DNA of 19,707 bases from JADHLJ01 sp038116915 (GTDB taxonomy: Bacteria > Pseudomonadota > Alphaproteobacteria > Thalassobaculales > Thalassobaculaceae): assembly GCA_038116915.1 (NCBI GenBank), contig JAYOEU010000072.1, positions 1 through 19,707 of the forward strand. Reading direction: 5' to 3'. Shown here piece after piece: positions 7,555 through 14,493 of the stretch. Under the pieces are notes generated by a model. That model worked only from the letters and a program-made list of their open reading frames with translations, was not told where the DNA came from and made no database searches. Positions within the stretch are counted from its first letter, which is position 1; each line of letters opens with the position of its first letter. The translations under genes and the position numbers were made by a program.

Positions 7555-8754
7555 TTAGAAGAGGTGCCCCGTCTTGTCGGCCTTGGTCCTGAGATATCCC
7601 GCGTTGTGGCGGTTTGACGGAAATATATGAGCAACGCGTTCGACCACGTGAACGCCGGATGCCGCAAGCTGGGTAACTTTGTCCGGGTTGTTCGTCATCA
7701 ACCGGACGGACCGGATATCCAGTTGCCGCAGGATCTCGGCGGCTGGTTCATAGACCCTTTCATCCGCGTCGAAACCGAGTTGCTCGTTGGCGTCGACGGT
7801 ATCCACCCCCAGATCCTGCAAGGCATAGGCGCGAAGTTTATTGATGAGACCGATGTCGCGCCCCTCCTGGGCCAGATAGATCAGAACCCCGCCGCCTTCG
7901 GCCGCGATCGCCTGGATCGCGCCGCGGAGCTGGTCGCCGCAATCGCACCTGAGACTTCCAAGCAGGTCGCCGGTCAGGCAGGCGGAATGCAGTCTGATCA
8001 GGACCGGTTCTTCAGTGTTCGGCTCACCGATGACGATGGCGACATGCTCCTCACCCCCGTCCAACGGCCTGAAGGCAACCAGTCTGGCATTTTCAGCGTC
8101 GCTTAGCGGAACCCGTGCGGCCGCAGCCTGAACCAGACGCCGCGCCCGCAATTTCGGGAACGCTTGAATATCCCGGGTTTCGACGAGCAGCAGTCCGATA
8201 TCTCGGCTCCAGGTCGACAGCCGTTCCACGTCCATGACAGAGGCGCGCGCGAACAGGACGGCCGGCAACAAACGTGCGAACTTGACCAGGCGCACGGCCA
8301 TGTGGGCGAGCCCGTTCTCTGGTTCCGGAATGACCGAAAGATCGAGAATTCCTTCTTCTAGACCTTGGTCCGATTCGGAGTCCGATATCGCCGTGGGGTC
8401 GGCAATTCGGCGCACGAGGTCCGCGTCCGTACCCATGGGCAGGATGATGCTCTGAACCATCGACGCGGCGGGTGAGGGCTTGAGCGCGGCGGCCCGGTTT
8501 CGGGTCAGGGCGACCGTCGGTTGCGAGCCGGTAAGCCGCATAAGCATGCGCAGGCTGTCATGCGTCGCCATTTCGGCGGCCTGAATCATAATCGCCGAAT
8601 GCTTGTGCGTATCGCGAACGATCACCATGCCGCCCCGCCGCAAGTCGGAGATCGCGCGGTCGACGGAGATTTGTGCCGTCGATGGCGCCGTCGCCGTGGC
8701 GCCGGGTCGATGGGAAACTGGGTCGGGAGTGGCCATGCTGGTTATGAACATCAT
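7555..8754 (-). CDS. ribA: GTP cyclohydrolase II with a degenerate RibB-like N-terminal domain
   Basis: A 399-residue protein. The C-terminal half (about 205-399) is GTP cyclohydrolase II, the first committed step of riboflavin synthesis (GTP to a diaminopyrimidinone phosphate, formate and pyrophosphate). Visible are zinc ligands C259, C270 and C272 in the C-x10-C-x-C motif, the catalytic-loop EGRDIGL (297-303), DANEQLGFDAD (321-331) and TNNPDK (354-359). The N-terminal half (about 28-200) resembles DHBP synthase (VDRAISDLRRGGMVIVRD), but the acidic DRENEGD active-site stretch is absent (it reads DTHKHSA), so that activity is probably lost. The start is uncertain: ATG 8754, 8751 or 8736, none with a strong Shine-Dalgarno. 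It is divergent from the hydrolase gene with an 87-bp gap. Confidence 0.93.
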   Translation of the reverse strand: MMFITSMATPDPVSHRPGATATAPSTAQISVDRAISDLRRGGMVIVRDTHKHSAIMIQAAEMATHDSLRMLMRLTGSQPTVALTRNRAAALKPSPAASMVQSIILPMGTDADLVRRIADPTAISDSESDQGLEEGILDLSVIPEPENGLAHMAVRLVKFARLLPAVLFARASVMDVERLSTWSRDIGLLLVETRDIQAFPKLRARRLVQAAAARVPLSDAENARLVAFRPLDGGEEHVAIVIGEPNTEEPVLIRLHSACLTGDLLGSLRCDCGDQLRGAIQAIAAEGGGVLIYLAQEGRDIGLINKLRAYALQDLGVDTVDANEQLGFDADERVYEPAAEILRQLDIRSVRLMTNNPDKVTQLAASGVHVVERVAHIFPSNRHNAGYLRTKADKTGHLF

Positions 8755-8841
8755 GGCGTCGTTCCGGTCAAGGACTCTTGCAAGCCCCTGTGCGCTACGA
8801 CAGTCTTGCATTGGTCGGTTCCAAGCGGAGGCGAGCGCGTT

Positions 8842-9726
8842 ATGGCTGAGACGATTGCGATTTTCGCGGGTTACGATCAGGCGGCGCTTGATCGTGAATA
8901 CAACAATCGGTCCAAGGTCGCTGACTCGCCGGCCATCGCCGAGCGGTGGATGGCGCAGGGCCAGGAGGCTCGAAACTCCCTGTCCTGCACGCTTGATATT
9001 CCCTACGGAACCCATGAACGCCAAAAGTTCGACTTCTTTCCGAGTGGGCGTCCCGGCGCGCCGGTGCTGGCGTTCATCCATGGCGGCTATTGGCACAGCC
9101 GGGACAAGTCGCTCGCGCATTTCATTGCGCCGTTCTATGTCGCTGTGGGAATCAACTTCGCCAGCATCGGCTACCGTCTCTGTCCCGAAGTCGGTATCGG
9201 AGCCATCGTCGAGGATGTGCGCGCCGCGCTCGAAGCGATCCACCGGGACGCGGAAGCATTGGGCGCCGATCGCCAGCGCTTGTTCGTCGCCGGGCATTCC
9301 GCCGGCGGTCATCTGGCGGCCATGATGTGCGGTCCGGCGGGGATGGCGGCGGGAACCCTGAAGGGCGGTTGCTCGATCAGCGGTCTTCATGATCTGGAGC
9401 CGATCCGACTGTGTTACCTCAATGAAACGCTGGGCTTGAATGAGAACGAGGCGCGTGATCTCAGCCCTGTGGTCTTGGCGCGAAGCCTAAAGCCGGGCGC
9501 CGGGCCCGGTCTGCCACCGCTTTTGCTGACGGTCGGCGAAGACGAGGGGCCGGAATACGCCAGGCAGCGTGACGATCTGGAAGCGGCCTTGCGGGCCGCG
9601 CGGCAGCCGGTACAGGTGATCGGCAATCCCGGCGCCAATCACTTTACGGCGTGCGAAGCGTTTTGCGATCCGGCGCACCCGCTATCCGAAGCAATGCTGC
9701 GTCTGATTTTCGCGCCGGGGTTTTAA
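8842..9726 (+). CDS. Alpha/beta hydrolase, kynurenine formamidase (arylformamidase)-like
   Basis: A 294-residue serine hydrolase of the HGG-type esterase family. HGGYW (80-84) forms the oxyanion hole; S153 in GHSAGG (151-156) is the nucleophile; H267 in ANHFT is the likely catalytic His; an acidic residue in VGEDEGPEY (231-239) completes the triad. The HGGYWHSRDKS and GHSAGGHLAA pattern and size match bacterial arylformamidase-like hydrolases, which cleave N-formylkynurenine in tryptophan degradation. No tryptophan dioxygenase or kynureninase is nearby, so the substrate is unproven. The start is ATG 8842 with GGAGG (8827-8831) 10 nt upstream. There is no signal peptide. It starts a plus-strand series; the DUF427 gene follows after 49 bp. 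Confidence 0.88.
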   Translation: MAETIAIFAGYDQAALDREYNNRSKVADSPAIAERWMAQGQEARNSLSCTLDIPYGTHERQKFDFFPSGRPGAPVLAFIHGGYWHSRDKSLAHFIAPFYVAVGINFASIGYRLCPEVGIGAIVEDVRAALEAIHRDAEALGADRQRLFVAGHSAGGHLAAMMCGPAGMAAGTLKGGCSISGLHDLEPIRLCYLNETLGLNENEARDLSPVVLARSLKPGAGPGLPPLLLTVGEDEGPEYARQRDDLEAALRAARQPVQVIGNPGANHFTACEAFCDPAHPLSEAMLRLIFAPGF

Positions 9727-9762
9727 CCGGACGCGGATAGCCGTTGGAAAAATGAATATCCC

Positions 9763-9769
9763 GGGGAGG
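9763..9769 (+). promoter_or_regulatory. Ribosome-binding site deciding the DUF427 gene start
   Basis: GGGGAGG is 6 nt before ATG 9776. The in-frame ATG at 9752 lacks a comparable site. Confidence 0.75.
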
Positions 9770-9775
9770 CGCGAG

Positions 9776-10060
9776 ATGGCCCGAGCCGAGTGGAACGGCG
9801 TGGTTCTGGCGGAATCAGACGAAGTGATCGAGATTGAGAACAGTCTCTATTTCCCGAGAGAAACCGTGCGGATGGATCTGCTGCATGTTTCGGACACTGC
9901 CACTCGGTGCCCTTGGAAGGGTCAGGCCACATACTACTCCCTGGCGGACGGCGAAGCGCGACTTGAGGATGCGGCGTGGAGCTATGAAAATCCTAAAGCT
10001 CGCGCTCGCGTGATCAAGGAATTCGTGGCTTTTTGGAAGCAGGTCAATATATCGAGGTAA
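9776..10060 (+). CDS. DUF427 domain protein
   Basis: A 94-residue protein that is essentially one DUF427 domain (PF04248). Family features visible: an opening strand AEWNGVVLAESDEV, the ENSLYFPRE segment (21-29), CPWKGQATYYSL (45-56), where the Cys-Pro-Trp-Lys-Gly core is highly conserved, and AAWSYENPK (66-74). The structure is a compact beta-barrel-like fold; the biochemical role is unknown. The length is normal, with no signal peptide or membrane segment. It lies 49 bp after the hydrolase and 81 bp before the response regulator, all on the same strand, so cotranscription with either is possible but not shown. Confidence 0.9.
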   Translation: MARAEWNGVVLAESDEVIEIENSLYFPRETVRMDLLHVSDTATRCPWKGQATYYSLADGEARLEDAAWSYENPKARARVIKEFVAFWKQVNISR

Positions 10061-10141
10061 TGTTTCCGGTCTCGGTCAGGCGGGGCCGGTGTGAATTCGC
10101 GCCCGAAGTGCATTGGCGGAAAGACATTGGACGGAGATCAG

Positions 10142-10837
10142 ATGACCATGACCAGCGGCAAAAAGGTCCTCCTCGTAGATGATGACGATGAGTTGCGGAC
10201 CGCGCTCGGTGAACAGCTCGAGTTGCACGAGGAGTTCGCAACCGATATGGCGGCGACAGGCGCGCAGGGCCTCGAAAAAGCCAAATCGGGTCATTATGAT
10301 ATTTTGTTGCTTGACGTCGGCCTGCCGGACATGGACGGGCGGGATGTGTGCCGCCTCATGCGGCGGAACGGGGTGAAATCACCGATTATCATGCTCACCG
10401 CGCAGGACAGCGACGCCGACACCATTCTCGGTCTGGATGCCGGCGCCAACGACTACATCACCAAGCCCTTCAAGATAGCGGTTCTGCTGGCGCGCATGCG
10501 GGCGCATCTGCGGCAGCACGAGCAAAGTGACGACGCGGTCTTCACCATCGGCCCCTACAGTTTCAAACCAAGCGCCAAGCTTCTTGTCGACCAAGACCGG
10601 AACCGGAAAGTCCGGCTGACCGAGAAAGAAACGGCGATCCTGAAATATCTGTATCGGACGGGCGACAGAATGGTGAAACGGGAGACTTTGCTTGGCGAGG
10701 TCTGGGGATATAATGCCGGTGTGACGACCCATACCTTGGAGACCCATGTCTACAGATTGCGGCAAAAGATTGAGCGCGACCCCTCCAAGGCGGCAATTCT
10801 CGTGACCGATCCCGGTGGTTACCGATTGGTGCCGTGA
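10142..10837 (+). CDS. OmpR/PhoB-family response regulator (orphan)
   Basis: A 231-residue two-domain transcription factor. The receiver domain (about 7-122) has the acidic cluster D13-D15, phospho-acceptor D58 in LLLDVGLPDMDG, T86 in MLTAQD and K108 in ITKPFK, all intact. The C-terminal winged-helix DNA-binding domain (about 130-231) contains LTEKETAILKYLY, the recognition-helix region THTLETHVYRLRQKI (197-210) and the GGYRL hairpin near the end. The start is ATG 10142 with CGGAG at 5 nt. No histidine kinase is adjacent; DUF427 lies upstream and an MBL-fold hydrolase downstream. Its kinase must lie elsewhere if it is phosphorylated. Target genes are unknown; the MBL gene 155 bp downstream is an obvious candidate. 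Confidence 0.95.
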   Translation: MTMTSGKKVLLVDDDDELRTALGEQLELHEEFATDMAATGAQGLEKAKSGHYDILLLDVGLPDMDGRDVCRLMRRNGVKSPIIMLTAQDSDADTILGLDAGANDYITKPFKIAVLLARMRAHLRQHEQSDDAVFTIGPYSFKPSAKLLVDQDRNRKVRLTEKETAILKYLYRTGDRMVKRETLLGEVWGYNAGVTTHTLETHVYRLRQKIERDPSKAAILVTDPGGYRLVP

Positions 10838-10875
10838 GGCGTTGGTGCAACGAAATTCGGAACGTGGCCCCGAAA

Positions 10876-10956
10876 ATGAAAAAAATTGCTGGTATTTCAG
10901 TGATTTTATTGCAATTTGTTTTTCTGTCGCTTGGCGGGGGTATGATGGCGTCGTGA
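10876..10956 (+). CDS. Possible 26-residue hydrophobic small protein
   Basis: A short frame runs from ATG 10876 to TGA 10954-10956. It begins MKKIAGISVILLQFVFLSLG and ends GGMMAS, the profile of a single membrane helix or a bare signal peptide: two lysines, then about 17 hydrophobic residues. The stretch is clearly more AT-rich than the flanking genes. Against it: no good Shine-Dalgarno directly before the ATG, and AT-richness would also be expected of a promoter for the MBL gene. It could be a small membrane protein, the relic of an exported protein, or chance. Confidence 0.3.
   Translation: MKKIAGISVILLQFVFLSLGGGMMAS
10916..10946 (+). promoter_or_regulatory. Weak promoter candidate for the MBL-fold gene
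   Basis: TTGTTT (10916-10921) and TATGAT (10941-10946) are separated by 19 bp, within the AT-rich gap before the MBL gene. The -10 box has one mismatch to TATAAT; the spacer is long. It overlaps the possible micro-ORF. Confidence 0.25.
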
Positions 10957-10981
10957 CCTTTGGGTCAAAAGACGCATGAAG

Positions 10982-10986
10982 GGGAG
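10982..10986 (+). promoter_or_regulatory. Ribosome-binding site supporting the TTG start of the MBL gene
   Basis: GGGAG lies 6 nt before TTG 10993. A further in-frame TTG at 10960 has no such site. Confidence 0.6.
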
Positions 10987-10992
10987 CAGGGA

Positions 10993-11829
10993 TTGTCGGA
11001 CGACCCCTCGTTCTATGTCAGGTTTTGGGGTGTGCGTGGAAGCATCGCGTGCCCTGGAATCGAATATTCGCGGTACGGAGGCAACACGTCGTGCCTTGAG
11101 GTCCGCTGTGGTTCGCGCCTGTTGATCTTTGATGCCGGGAGCGGACTTCGATTGCTCGGTCAGGATATCGACCGGTCCGGTCCAATCGATGCCGATCTGT
11201 TCTTTACGCATTCGCATCTGGACCATGTGGGGGGATTGCCGTTCTTCACATCGGCGTTCCGGCCCGGTAACAAGTTCCGGTTCTGGTCCGGGCACCTGCA
11301 GAACAACGACATGGCGATGCGCGATGTGATCGGGCGCCTGATGTCGTCGCCGCTGTTTCCGGTTCCGATCGAGGTCTTTCAGGCGGAGCTGGAGTTTTGC
11401 GACTTCAAGCCGGGCAGCAATATCGATATCGACCCCAAAATTCGCATCCGAACCGCGCCCCTGAACCATCCGCAAGGCGCCGTCGGCTACAGAATCGACT
11501 ATGAAGGCAAGTCGATTTGTTATGTCTCGGATACCGAGCATTTTGAAGGCCGGCTGGATGAAAACATCATGCAGCTCGTTCAGGACGCCGATATCATGAT
11601 TTATGATGCGACCTATACGGACGAGGAATATCCCCGGTATGCGGGATGGGGGCATTCGACCTGGCAAGAGGGCGTGAAGATCTGTGACGCGGCGAACGTC
11701 AAGCAGTTCGTGCTTTTCCATCACGACTCGGGCCACGATGACGCCAAGATGGATGCCATCGGTCGAGCGGCGGACGCAAAACGCCCCGGTACCGTTGTCG
11801 CCAGCGAAGGTATGATGCTCGTACCATAA
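10993..11829 (+). CDS. MBL-fold metallo-hydrolase (phosphodiesterase-like)
   Basis: A 278-residue metallo-beta-lactamase-fold protein. The metal motif H73-S-H75-L-D77-H78 (FTHSHLDHVGGLPFF) is complete; further ligands are probably H159 (APLNHPQGAVGYR), D180 (YVSDTEH) and H243 or H244 (FHHDSGH). The opening VRFWGVRGSIACPG and the YGGNTSCLEV segment are typical of the branch that includes cyclic-phosphodiesterase-like and RNase Z-like hydrolases, so a phosphodiester substrate is more likely than a beta-lactam. There is no signal peptide. The start is inferred as TTG 10993 from Shine-Dalgarno spacing. It sits between an orphan response regulator and a methyltransferase gene 31 bp downstream; a link to the regulator is plausible but unproven. 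Confidence 0.88.
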   Translation: MSDDPSFYVRFWGVRGSIACPGIEYSRYGGNTSCLEVRCGSRLLIFDAGSGLRLLGQDIDRSGPIDADLFFTHSHLDHVGGLPFFTSAFRPGNKFRFWSGHLQNNDMAMRDVIGRLMSSPLFPVPIEVFQAELEFCDFKPGSNIDIDPKIRIRTAPLNHPQGAVGYRIDYEGKSICYVSDTEHFEGRLDENIMQLVQDADIMIYDATYTDEEYPRYAGWGHSTWQEGVKICDAANVKQFVLFHHDSGHDDAKMDAIGRAADAKRPGTVVASEGMMLVP

Positions 11830-11834
11830 AGTCG

Positions 11835-11846
11835 TACCTATAGGTA
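11835..11846. repeat. 12-bp perfect palindrome upstream of the methyltransferase gene
   Basis: TACCTATAGGTA is its own reverse complement and lies 14 bp before GTG 11861. It could be an operator or a chance element in a 31-bp gap. Confidence 0.4.
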
Positions 11847-11860
11847 GTTCTGGTTGGCTT

Positions 11861-12697
11861 GTGAAACTACCAGCAAAAAGAATAGTTTATGGTCTAAGGA
11901 CCGTTCTTGGACTCGGGCGGCGGGGCTATTTCATTCCATACCGGTATGCTGGGATGACCAGTCATGTCGACAATCACTACCCATGGTTGGAGTCGGCATT
12001 TTCGCGTCTTTGCGAAGCGGGCTTTGTCGAAGTTCTCAAGGATATCTCGGCCTTCGCGGATGACCTCCAGTCAATAACCGGCGGCCCACCCGCGCCGCGT
12101 TGGAACCAGGACTGGTTTCCGGGCTTGGATGCCGCGGCCGCGTACGCGCTGGTTCGCAAGGCTGGCCCGGCGCAAATCCTGGAAATCGGATCAGGACATT
12201 CCACGCGGTTCATAATGCGGGCCGTCCGAGATGGCGGTGCATCGACGAGGGTGACATGTATCGATCCCGCGCCTCGTGCCGATATTGCCGGGCTGGAACT
12301 GGATCTGCGCCGGGCGCCAATTCAGTTGGTGGACCCCGGATCTCTGCCGAATCTCGGACCCGGCGATATCCTGTTTGTCGATTCCAGCCATATTGCCATG
12401 CCCGGCAGCGACGTTGATTGGATTGTGAGCCGACTCGTATCCGGACTGCCGGCGGGCGTCCTGGTTCATTTCCACGATATTTTTTTGCCGGACCCCTATC
12501 CCGCGAGTTGGGAATGGCGAGGCTACAACGAGCAAACAGTCGTCGCGGCCCTGCTCGCCGGGCGGCGCGCCCAACCAGTCTTTTCCAGCCATTTCATCCG
12601 GATCTATCGTCCCGAACTTTTGGAAACCTCTGGGCTGCAATGGCTCATGTGCCCCGACGGCGCGATCGAGTCGAGCCTGTGGATGGTTACGCTCTAA
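11861..12697 (+). CDS. Class I SAM-dependent methyltransferase (Methyltransf_24-like)
   Basis: A 278-residue protein with a Rossmann-type methyltransferase core. Motif I is LEIGSGHSTRF (107-117) for SAM binding; D135 in VTCIDPAPRA ends strand 2; FVDSSH (172-177) is the motif IV region; and VHFHDIFLPDPYP (202-214) has His and Asp residues that often coordinate metal or act in catalysis in this branch. Proteins of this type are frequent in glycan and secondary-metabolite clusters, but no glycosyltransferase lies nearby and the acceptor is unknown. The N-terminal 30 residues are basic with an RRGYFIPYRYAG segment. The GTG start has only a weak upstream AGG. The first 15 codons use AGA, ATA and CTA, rarer than in neighbouring genes. 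It follows the MBL gene by 31 bp. Confidence 0.85.
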   Translation: MKLPAKRIVYGLRTVLGLGRRGYFIPYRYAGMTSHVDNHYPWLESAFSRLCEAGFVEVLKDISAFADDLQSITGGPPAPRWNQDWFPGLDAAAAYALVRKAGPAQILEIGSGHSTRFIMRAVRDGGASTRVTCIDPAPRADIAGLELDLRRAPIQLVDPGSLPNLGPGDILFVDSSHIAMPGSDVDWIVSRLVSGLPAGVLVHFHDIFLPDPYPASWEWRGYNEQTVVAALLAGRRAQPVFSSHFIRIYRPELLETSGLQWLMCPDGAIESSLWMVTL

Positions 12698-12755
12698 CGC
12701 GATCGAAACCAAAAGGCGGGGGTGAAATGGCCGGGATGAAAGGGCCCGCGTGAAA

Positions 12756-12829
12756 TGGCTGGGGCGGCAGGGATCGAACCTGCGATCGCGGGATCAAAAC
12801 CCGCTGCCTTACCACTTGGCTACGCCCCA
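12756..12829 (-). tRNA. tRNA-Gln (anticodon TTG)
   Basis: A minus-strand cloverleaf: acceptor stem TGGGGCG (from 12829) pairs with CGCCCCA, followed by discriminator G and an encoded CCA (12756-12758). The D-arm is AGCCAAGTGGTAAGGC; the anticodon stem GCGGG/CCCGC encloses loop TTTTGAT with anticodon TTG (12795-12797), reading CAA. The T-arm contains GGTTCGATCC. Length is 74 nt including CCA. The neighbouring protein genes are on the opposite strand. Confidence 0.95.
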
Positions 12830-12892
12830 AAATCGCGCGGACAATATCCGAAGAGATTCGCACGGGCAATAAGTCCTTGCAGGCGGAAGGCC

Positions 12893-12922
12893 TTAACATG
12901 ATCGCCTGGCTTCGCGTATCAT
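12893..12922 (+). promoter_or_regulatory. Candidate sigma70-type promoter of the first WSVKG-domain gene
   Basis: TTAACA (12893-12898) and TATCAT (12917-12922) have one mismatch each to the -35 and -10 consensus, with an 18-bp spacer. A GATTC site (12923-12927) abuts the -10 box and another lies at 12855-12859; GANTC is the CcrM methylation site read by GcrA in alphaproteobacteria. Predicted transcription would begin near 12929, giving a leader of only about 11 nt that just includes the ribosome-binding site. Confidence 0.45.
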
Positions 12923-12939
12923 GATTCACGGAGGATGAG

Positions 12940-13401
12940 ATGGTTGAGCCCGATCCGAAGTCGAACATCCCGTGGAGTGTGAAAGGCGTCTCCAAGGAGG
13001 CGCGGGAAGCCGTAAAAAAGGCCGCGGCCGAACAAGGCATTACCATGGGTGAATGGCTGACACAGGCAATCCGCGCCGGCGACGAGCCTCGGGGCTTCAC
13101 CAACCCAGGCTCGGCTTCCTCTCTCGCGCCCGAGGACTCCGGGGAGCAACCCGAAATCGCCCGCCGTATTTCGACGGATGGCCGGAACCCCCACGACCCA
13201 TTGCGTCAGGGAATTGCCGATAGAATCGCCGATAGCGAGAGGCGGATCCTGGCGGTGGTCGAGCCTCTGAAGGAAATCATTCACCAAATGGCCTCGAGAA
13301 TTGACACTCTGGAGAGCCGGACCGCTGGCATGGTTCCTGATCAAAAGACGCCGCAGGTGGAAGCGCCGTCGACTTACCGTAAGTCCGGTTGGGACGAGTG
13401 A
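12940..13401 (+). CDS. Small protein with an N-terminal WSVKG helix-turn-helix-like domain (paralog A)
   Basis: A 153-residue soluble protein of unknown function. Residues 11-46 form a compact domain: PWSVKGVS, a charged helix (KEAREAVKKAAAEQG), then ITMGEWLTQAIRA. The strand-helix-helix order with a small residue before the second helix resembles ribbon-helix-helix folds (inference), and the same segment opens PodJ-like and Sel1-repeat proteins of alphaproteobacteria as I remember them. Residues about 88-126 are a predicted amphipathic or coiled-coil helix (ADSERRILAVVEPLKEIIHQ); the rest is polar and probably disordered. The start is ATG 12940 with GGAGG at 5 nt. It is first in a row of three genes sharing this N-terminal domain. 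Confidence 0.82.
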   Translation: MVEPDPKSNIPWSVKGVSKEAREAVKKAAAEQGITMGEWLTQAIRAGDEPRGFTNPGSASSLAPEDSGEQPEIARRISTDGRNPHDPLRQGIADRIADSERRILAVVEPLKEIIHQMASRIDTLESRTAGMVPDQKTPQVEAPSTYRKSGWDE

Positions 13402-13448
13402 GCCTGTACGACTTGAATGGGTAGTTAAACCGGTCTTTCTTCTAATCT

Positions 13449-13486
13449 ATTGAAAATGCGCTAGTAATCTGCGATTGAAAATTCGC
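13449..13486 (+). repeat. Direct repeat overlapping the promoter of the second WSVKG-domain gene
   Basis: ATTGAAAATGCGC (13449-13461) and ATTGAAAATTCGC (13474-13486) differ at one base and are 25 bp apart start to start. The second copy covers the predicted -35 box, so a regulator-binding pair is possible. Confidence 0.4.
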
Positions 13487-13503
13487 ACAAAATACCGTAT
13501 ATC
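13475..13503 (+). promoter_or_regulatory. Candidate sigma70-type promoter of the second WSVKG-domain gene
   Basis: TTGAAA (13475-13480), a 17-bp spacer and TATATC (13498-13503) lie in an AT-rich 175-bp gap. The predicted leader is about 67 nt. Confidence 0.5.
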
Positions 13504-13576
13504 TTTTGGTCAGACCGTGTCTTACCAATGTTCTTCGGTTGGGACACACCCATGTGACAGTGAAATCGGAATAAAC

Positions 13577-14455
13577 ATGGCCGTGAAATCTCCTTGGAGC
13601 GTTAAGGGCGTGTCGCAGGAAGATCGCGATCAAGCCAAGTCCGCCGCGCGCCGCGCCGGAGTGCCCGTTGGCGTTTGGTTGAGCCGCCAGATCCGTGCCC
13701 ATGGCGCGCCTGCCCATGTGTCGGCGGAAGGTCCCGATTCTGAAGGCAATGCGGCCGATGCCGAGGAGCAGACAGACAATCACGGACCCGCAGGACGATT
13801 GGACGGGCAAGCCGCACGCGCGCCGAACCGGGGAATGGCGAACCGCGGTGGTCCGGACAGTAGGTTTACATTCGGGCCGGGGCAATGGAGCACGGCGACG
13901 GAGGCGATCGAATCCGGCCGAATTTCTCAACCGCCGCCGCAACCCTGGCCCGCGGCGCGGCCTCCGGTTGTGGCTGTGGCACCTCCTCCCCCGTCGGTTC
14001 AGCAGGCGCTATTGCCCGCGGCCGGACCCGGATCGATGATGCCGATGTACCAACAAGGGGTTCCAATGGCGTCGCATTGGACAATGCCGCCCATGGCTCA
14101 TCCGATGTATGTAGGCCAGGCGGCGCAATCATCCGTGGACAAGGCCGATTCGGAAGCTATCAAGGCGTTCGAGGAAGAGCTCGAGACGCTGCGGGAAAAG
14201 CTGGCCGCTGTGGAGACGCAGACAAAAAGGCAAATCGAGGAAATCAACTCTCGTCTGGACCGGCTGGACGGATTGGCTAGGGATGTCGAGGCGCTGCGGG
14301 ATGAGAGGGGCGAGGATCGTGAGCCCAACTATTCCACCGCGCCGGTCGAACGGGCCGTGATGCGGCTCTCGGAGCGGCTGCAACGGATCGAAGATGCGGT
14401 CCTCCCGCCTGATTCCGGCGGCAATTTCTTCTCCCGCCTTTTCCGGCGCGGATAG
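13577..14455 (+). CDS. WSVKG-domain protein with Pro-rich linker and coiled coil (paralog B)
   Basis: A 292-residue protein of unknown function. Residues 6-41 (PWSVKGVSQEDRDQ..., ending GVWLSRQIRA) align without gaps to the same domain in the genes before and after it; I count 20 identities in 36 positions with paralog A. Residues about 42-185 are a low-complexity linker rich in Pro, Gly, Ala and Met. Residues about 190-275 form a strong coiled coil (EELETLREKLAAVETQTKRQ, then INSRLDRLDGLARDVEALRD). The C-terminus ends FFSRLFRRG, a basic-aromatic tail that could touch membrane or a partner. There is no signal peptide or transmembrane helix. The start is ATG 13577 with a modest GGA at 6 nt. 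A scaffold or adaptor role is inferred from architecture only. Confidence 0.82.
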   Translation: MAVKSPWSVKGVSQEDRDQAKSAARRAGVPVGVWLSRQIRAHGAPAHVSAEGPDSEGNAADAEEQTDNHGPAGRLDGQAARAPNRGMANRGGPDSRFTFGPGQWSTATEAIESGRISQPPPQPWPAARPPVVAVAPPPPSVQQALLPAAGPGSMMPMYQQGVPMASHWTMPPMAHPMYVGQAAQSSVDKADSEAIKAFEEELETLREKLAAVETQTKRQIEEINSRLDRLDGLARDVEALRDERGEDREPNYSTAPVERAVMRLSERLQRIEDAVLPPDSGGNFFSRLFRRG

Positions 14456-14465
14456 TTCCAAAGGT

Positions 14466-14491
14466 AGCGCTCAAGGGCAACGCCCGGCGCT
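14466..14491 (+). other. Hairpin between paralogs B and C
   Basis: AGCGC (14466-14470) pairs with GCGCT (14487-14491), enclosing a nested GGGC/GCCC stem (14475-14485) with a 3-nt loop. Only TATTG follows, so it is at best a weak terminator for gene B. It sits directly before the candidate promoter of gene C. Confidence 0.3.
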
Positions 14492-14493
14492 TA

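Noticed and set aside
8755..8841. FMN riboswitch or shared operator in the ribA/hydrolase gap.
   Set aside because: The gap is only 87 bp and lacks the conserved RFN-element segments; no clear promoter pair was seen.
10906..11736. Open frame of 276 codons on the minus strand opposite the MBL gene.
   Set aside because: Antisense shadow; the plus strand encodes the complete HxHxDH metal motif.
13427..13442. Possible CtrA box (TTAA-N7-TTAA) upstream of gene B.
   Set aside because: Only the left half fits (TTAA, then ACCGGTC, then TTTC); one half-site is not enough.
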